DNA of 7,063 nt from an uncultured Pseudorhodobacter sp. (lineage in GTDB: Bacteria; Pseudomonadota; Alphaproteobacteria; Rhodobacterales; Rhodobacteraceae). The stretch lies in the NCBI GenBank assembly GCA_937910975.1, contig CALEMZ010000058.1:1-7063 (forward strand). Reading direction: 5' to 3'. The notes under the pieces are model-generated. The model was given only the letters and a program-made list of their open reading frames with translations. It made no database searches and was not told where the DNA came from. The position numbers and the translations under genes are program-made. Of this stretch, positions 6,389-7,063 are shown one piece after another; within the stretch, counting starts at the first letter, position 1, and each line of letters begins with the position of its first letter.

Positions 6389-6395
6389 AAAAAAA
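6389..6395 (+). other. A7 slippery site, probable programmed -1 frameshift
   Basis: In the incoming frame the codons are TTA AAA AAA GGG, so the seven A residues form a standard A-AAA-AAA heptamer. The -1 frame reads on into RLIGQAKCDMN, which matches the transposase family, while the zero frame ends at a TGA at 6411. Many IS427-group elements use such a shift to join two open frames, so I treat this one as functional design and not as decay. Confidence 0.55.
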
Positions 6396-6440
6396 GGGGG
6401 CGTGGACGCCTGATTGGGCAAGCCAAGTGTGACATGAACC

Positions 6441-6478
6441 ATTGCCTGGCAGACGATTGCCACAATCGTCGAGAAGTA
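6441..6478 (+). repeat. Small palindromic insertion inside the transposase gene
   Basis: Compared with the expected MNTKLHAVTD coding sequence, about 38 extra bases lie between ATGAAC and ACAAAGCTGCAC. They contain a perfect 8-bp hairpin, GACGATTG-CCA-CAATCGTC (6452-6470), an overlapping alternative TGGCA-GACGAT-TGCCA (6447-6462), and two copies of ATTGCC (6441, 6456). The insertion changes the reading frame. Its exact ends are uncertain by a few bases. Confidence 0.5.
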
Positions 6479-6855
6479 CAAAGCTGCACGCGGTCACAGA
6501 CACCAGCGGACGTCCGATCCGTTTCTTCATCACCGCAGGTCAAGTGAGCGATTATACCGGCGCTGCTGCCTTGATGAACGGCCTGCCAAAGGCTGAGTGG
6601 CTCCTCGCTGACAGAGGATACGATGCTGATTGGTTCCGAGAGACCCTTATAGACAAGGGCACAAAACCCTGCATTCCCAGGCGCAAGTTGCGCAAGAAAA
6701 CCGTTAAGTACGACAAGCGGCGCTACAAACGACGGAACCGTATCGAGAGAATGTTTGGGAGGATCAAGGACTGGCGACGTGTGGCAACACGCTACGACAG
6801 ATGCCCAAAGGTCTTCCTCTCGGCAATCGCCCTCGCCGCAACCGTCATATTCTGG

Positions 6856-6873
6856 TTATGAGCCCTGACCCTA
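6856..6873 (-). repeat. Right terminal inverted repeat of the IS5-type element
   Basis: TTATGAGCCCTGACCCTA is the imperfect inverted partner of 5991-6008 (15 of 18). It overlaps the transposase stop codon (TGA at 6859-6861). The final TA probably belongs to the target site. Confidence 0.7.
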
Positions 6874-6903
6874 GCGAGATCCCAAGTTCGAACTATTCCG
6901 TTT

Positions 6904-7063
6904 TCACTTTCTTGCTTCGCCATCGATTGCCAAGAGATCACCGCCGATTTTCAGTATTTGATGCACCAGCAGGTCTAGATCGCTGCGCCGGGTCCGATGA
7001 TTGCAGATCGCCACGCGCAGGCAATGGCGGCCTTTCACCGTGGTGTCGGAAACGGCGGCGATG
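6904..7063 (-). CDS. PLP-dependent group II decarboxylase, C-terminal part (truncated by window edge)
   Basis: Only the last 53 residues are in the window; the gene continues past the right edge. The reading TTVKGRHCLRVAICNHRTRR followed by SDLDLLVHQILKIG matches the C-terminus of pyridoxal-phosphate-dependent group II amino acid decarboxylases (the aromatic-L-amino-acid/DOPA/tyrosine decarboxylase family). In that family a G-R-x-CLR-x-x-x-x-NHRT block precedes a final helix. The reaction would be loss of CO2 from an amino acid, but the substrate cannot be judged from this piece because the PLP lysine and substrate-contact residues lie outside. The end (GGDLLAIDGEARK then TGA) looks natural and not cut by the IS, whose right end is about 30 bases away. 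The gene converges on the IS and on pyrG. Confidence 0.76.
   Translation of the reverse strand, partial: IAAVSDTTVKGRHCLRVAICNHRTRRSDLDLLVHQILKIGGDLLAIDGEARK

Larger units (their letters stand above)
6062..6861 (+). pseudogene. IS5-family transposase with ribosome site, disrupted
   Basis: A GAGGGG ribosome site just before 6067 precedes MGNLYWLSEAQMARLRPYF, the normal start of this transposase. The coding sequence must be read in several frames. Frame one runs to GVFAR (6290), where one base is missing and a stop follows. It resumes as IMGLAEQAPDNKTISIDATYLK, with the first catalytic Asp in SID. At an A7 run (6389-6395) a -1 shift gives RGRGRLIGQAKCDMN; this shift is probably natural. A roughly 38-base insertion (about 6441-6478) then breaks the frame again, before KLHAVTDTSGRPIRFF. 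The end is intact, with the second Asp in LLADRGYDADW, Glu in NRIERMFGRIKDWRR, and the stop at TTFWL-type VIFWL. All three DDE residues therefore survive, but the single-base loss and the insertion should prevent a working product. Conserved sequence on both sides suggests recent inactivation. Confidence 0.86.
5993..6871 (+). mobile_element. IS5-family (IS427-like) insertion sequence, inactivated
   Basis: An element of about 879 bp is bounded by imperfect inverted repeats with TA on each side, which fits the short TA-type target duplication known for the IS427 group. Its one transposase gene (from 6067) is broken. Removing the roughly 38-base palindromic insertion would leave about 841 bp, close to the usual size for this group. 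It sits in the IS6 transposase fragment on the left. On the right, only about 30 bases separate it from the stop codon of the decarboxylase gene. Boundaries rest on my hand alignment of the ends and could be off by a few bases. Confidence 0.74.

Noticed and set aside
6185..6481. - strand frames within the IS5-type element
   Set aside because: They are antisense to the recognised transposase and carry no family motifs.

Overview
The window looks like chromosome from a marine-type alphaproteobacterium, most likely of the Roseobacter/Rhodobacteraceae group. The basis is a secG-pyrG pair of alphaproteobacterial type (SecG with a long Ala/Pro tail), a DUF6524-like small membrane protein, a three-gene cobalt-type nitrile hydratase operon close to those of roseobacters, moderate-to-high GC, and IS6- and IS5-type transposases of alphaproteobacterial type. 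This assignment comes from memory of the families; no search was run.

Left part (1-2281): a small four-helix membrane protein gene on the + strand (253-648) converges on a - strand operon (2281 down to 682). That operon encodes nitrile hydratase alpha, beta and the accessory (activator/metallochaperone) protein. Both internal junctions are ATGA overlaps, so translation is probably coupled. The alpha start sits about 7 nt from a candidate promoter and has no Shine-Dalgarno, so the operon mRNA may be leaderless.

Middle (2282-3813): a decayed sulfotransferase relic (2435-2745, + strand), then an intact NTF2/SnoaL-like protein (2916-3311), then secG (3380-3766), which encodes a subunit of the SecYEG translocon and is followed by a strong hairpin.

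Right part (3814-7063): pyrG (CTP synthase, 3942-5585) is preceded by a leader that can fold into nested stems, the outer of which covers the presumed ribosome binding site. Downstream of pyrG lies a small mobile-element graveyard. It holds the C-terminal part of an IS6-family transposase (- strand), cut off by an IS5-family (IS427-like) element of about 879 bp (5993-6871). I could delimit that element by imperfect 18-bp inverted repeats and a TA on each side. Its transposase is broken by a 1-nt deletion and by a short palindromic insertion, and it also carries an in-frame A7 slippery run that is probably natural programmed frameshifting. The window ends in the C-terminus of a convergent PLP-dependent group II decarboxylase gene.

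I found no clearly new biological system. The most interesting items are the folded pyrG leader, the possible leaderless nitrile hydratase promoter, the palindromic micro-insertion in the IS, and the sulfotransferase relic.
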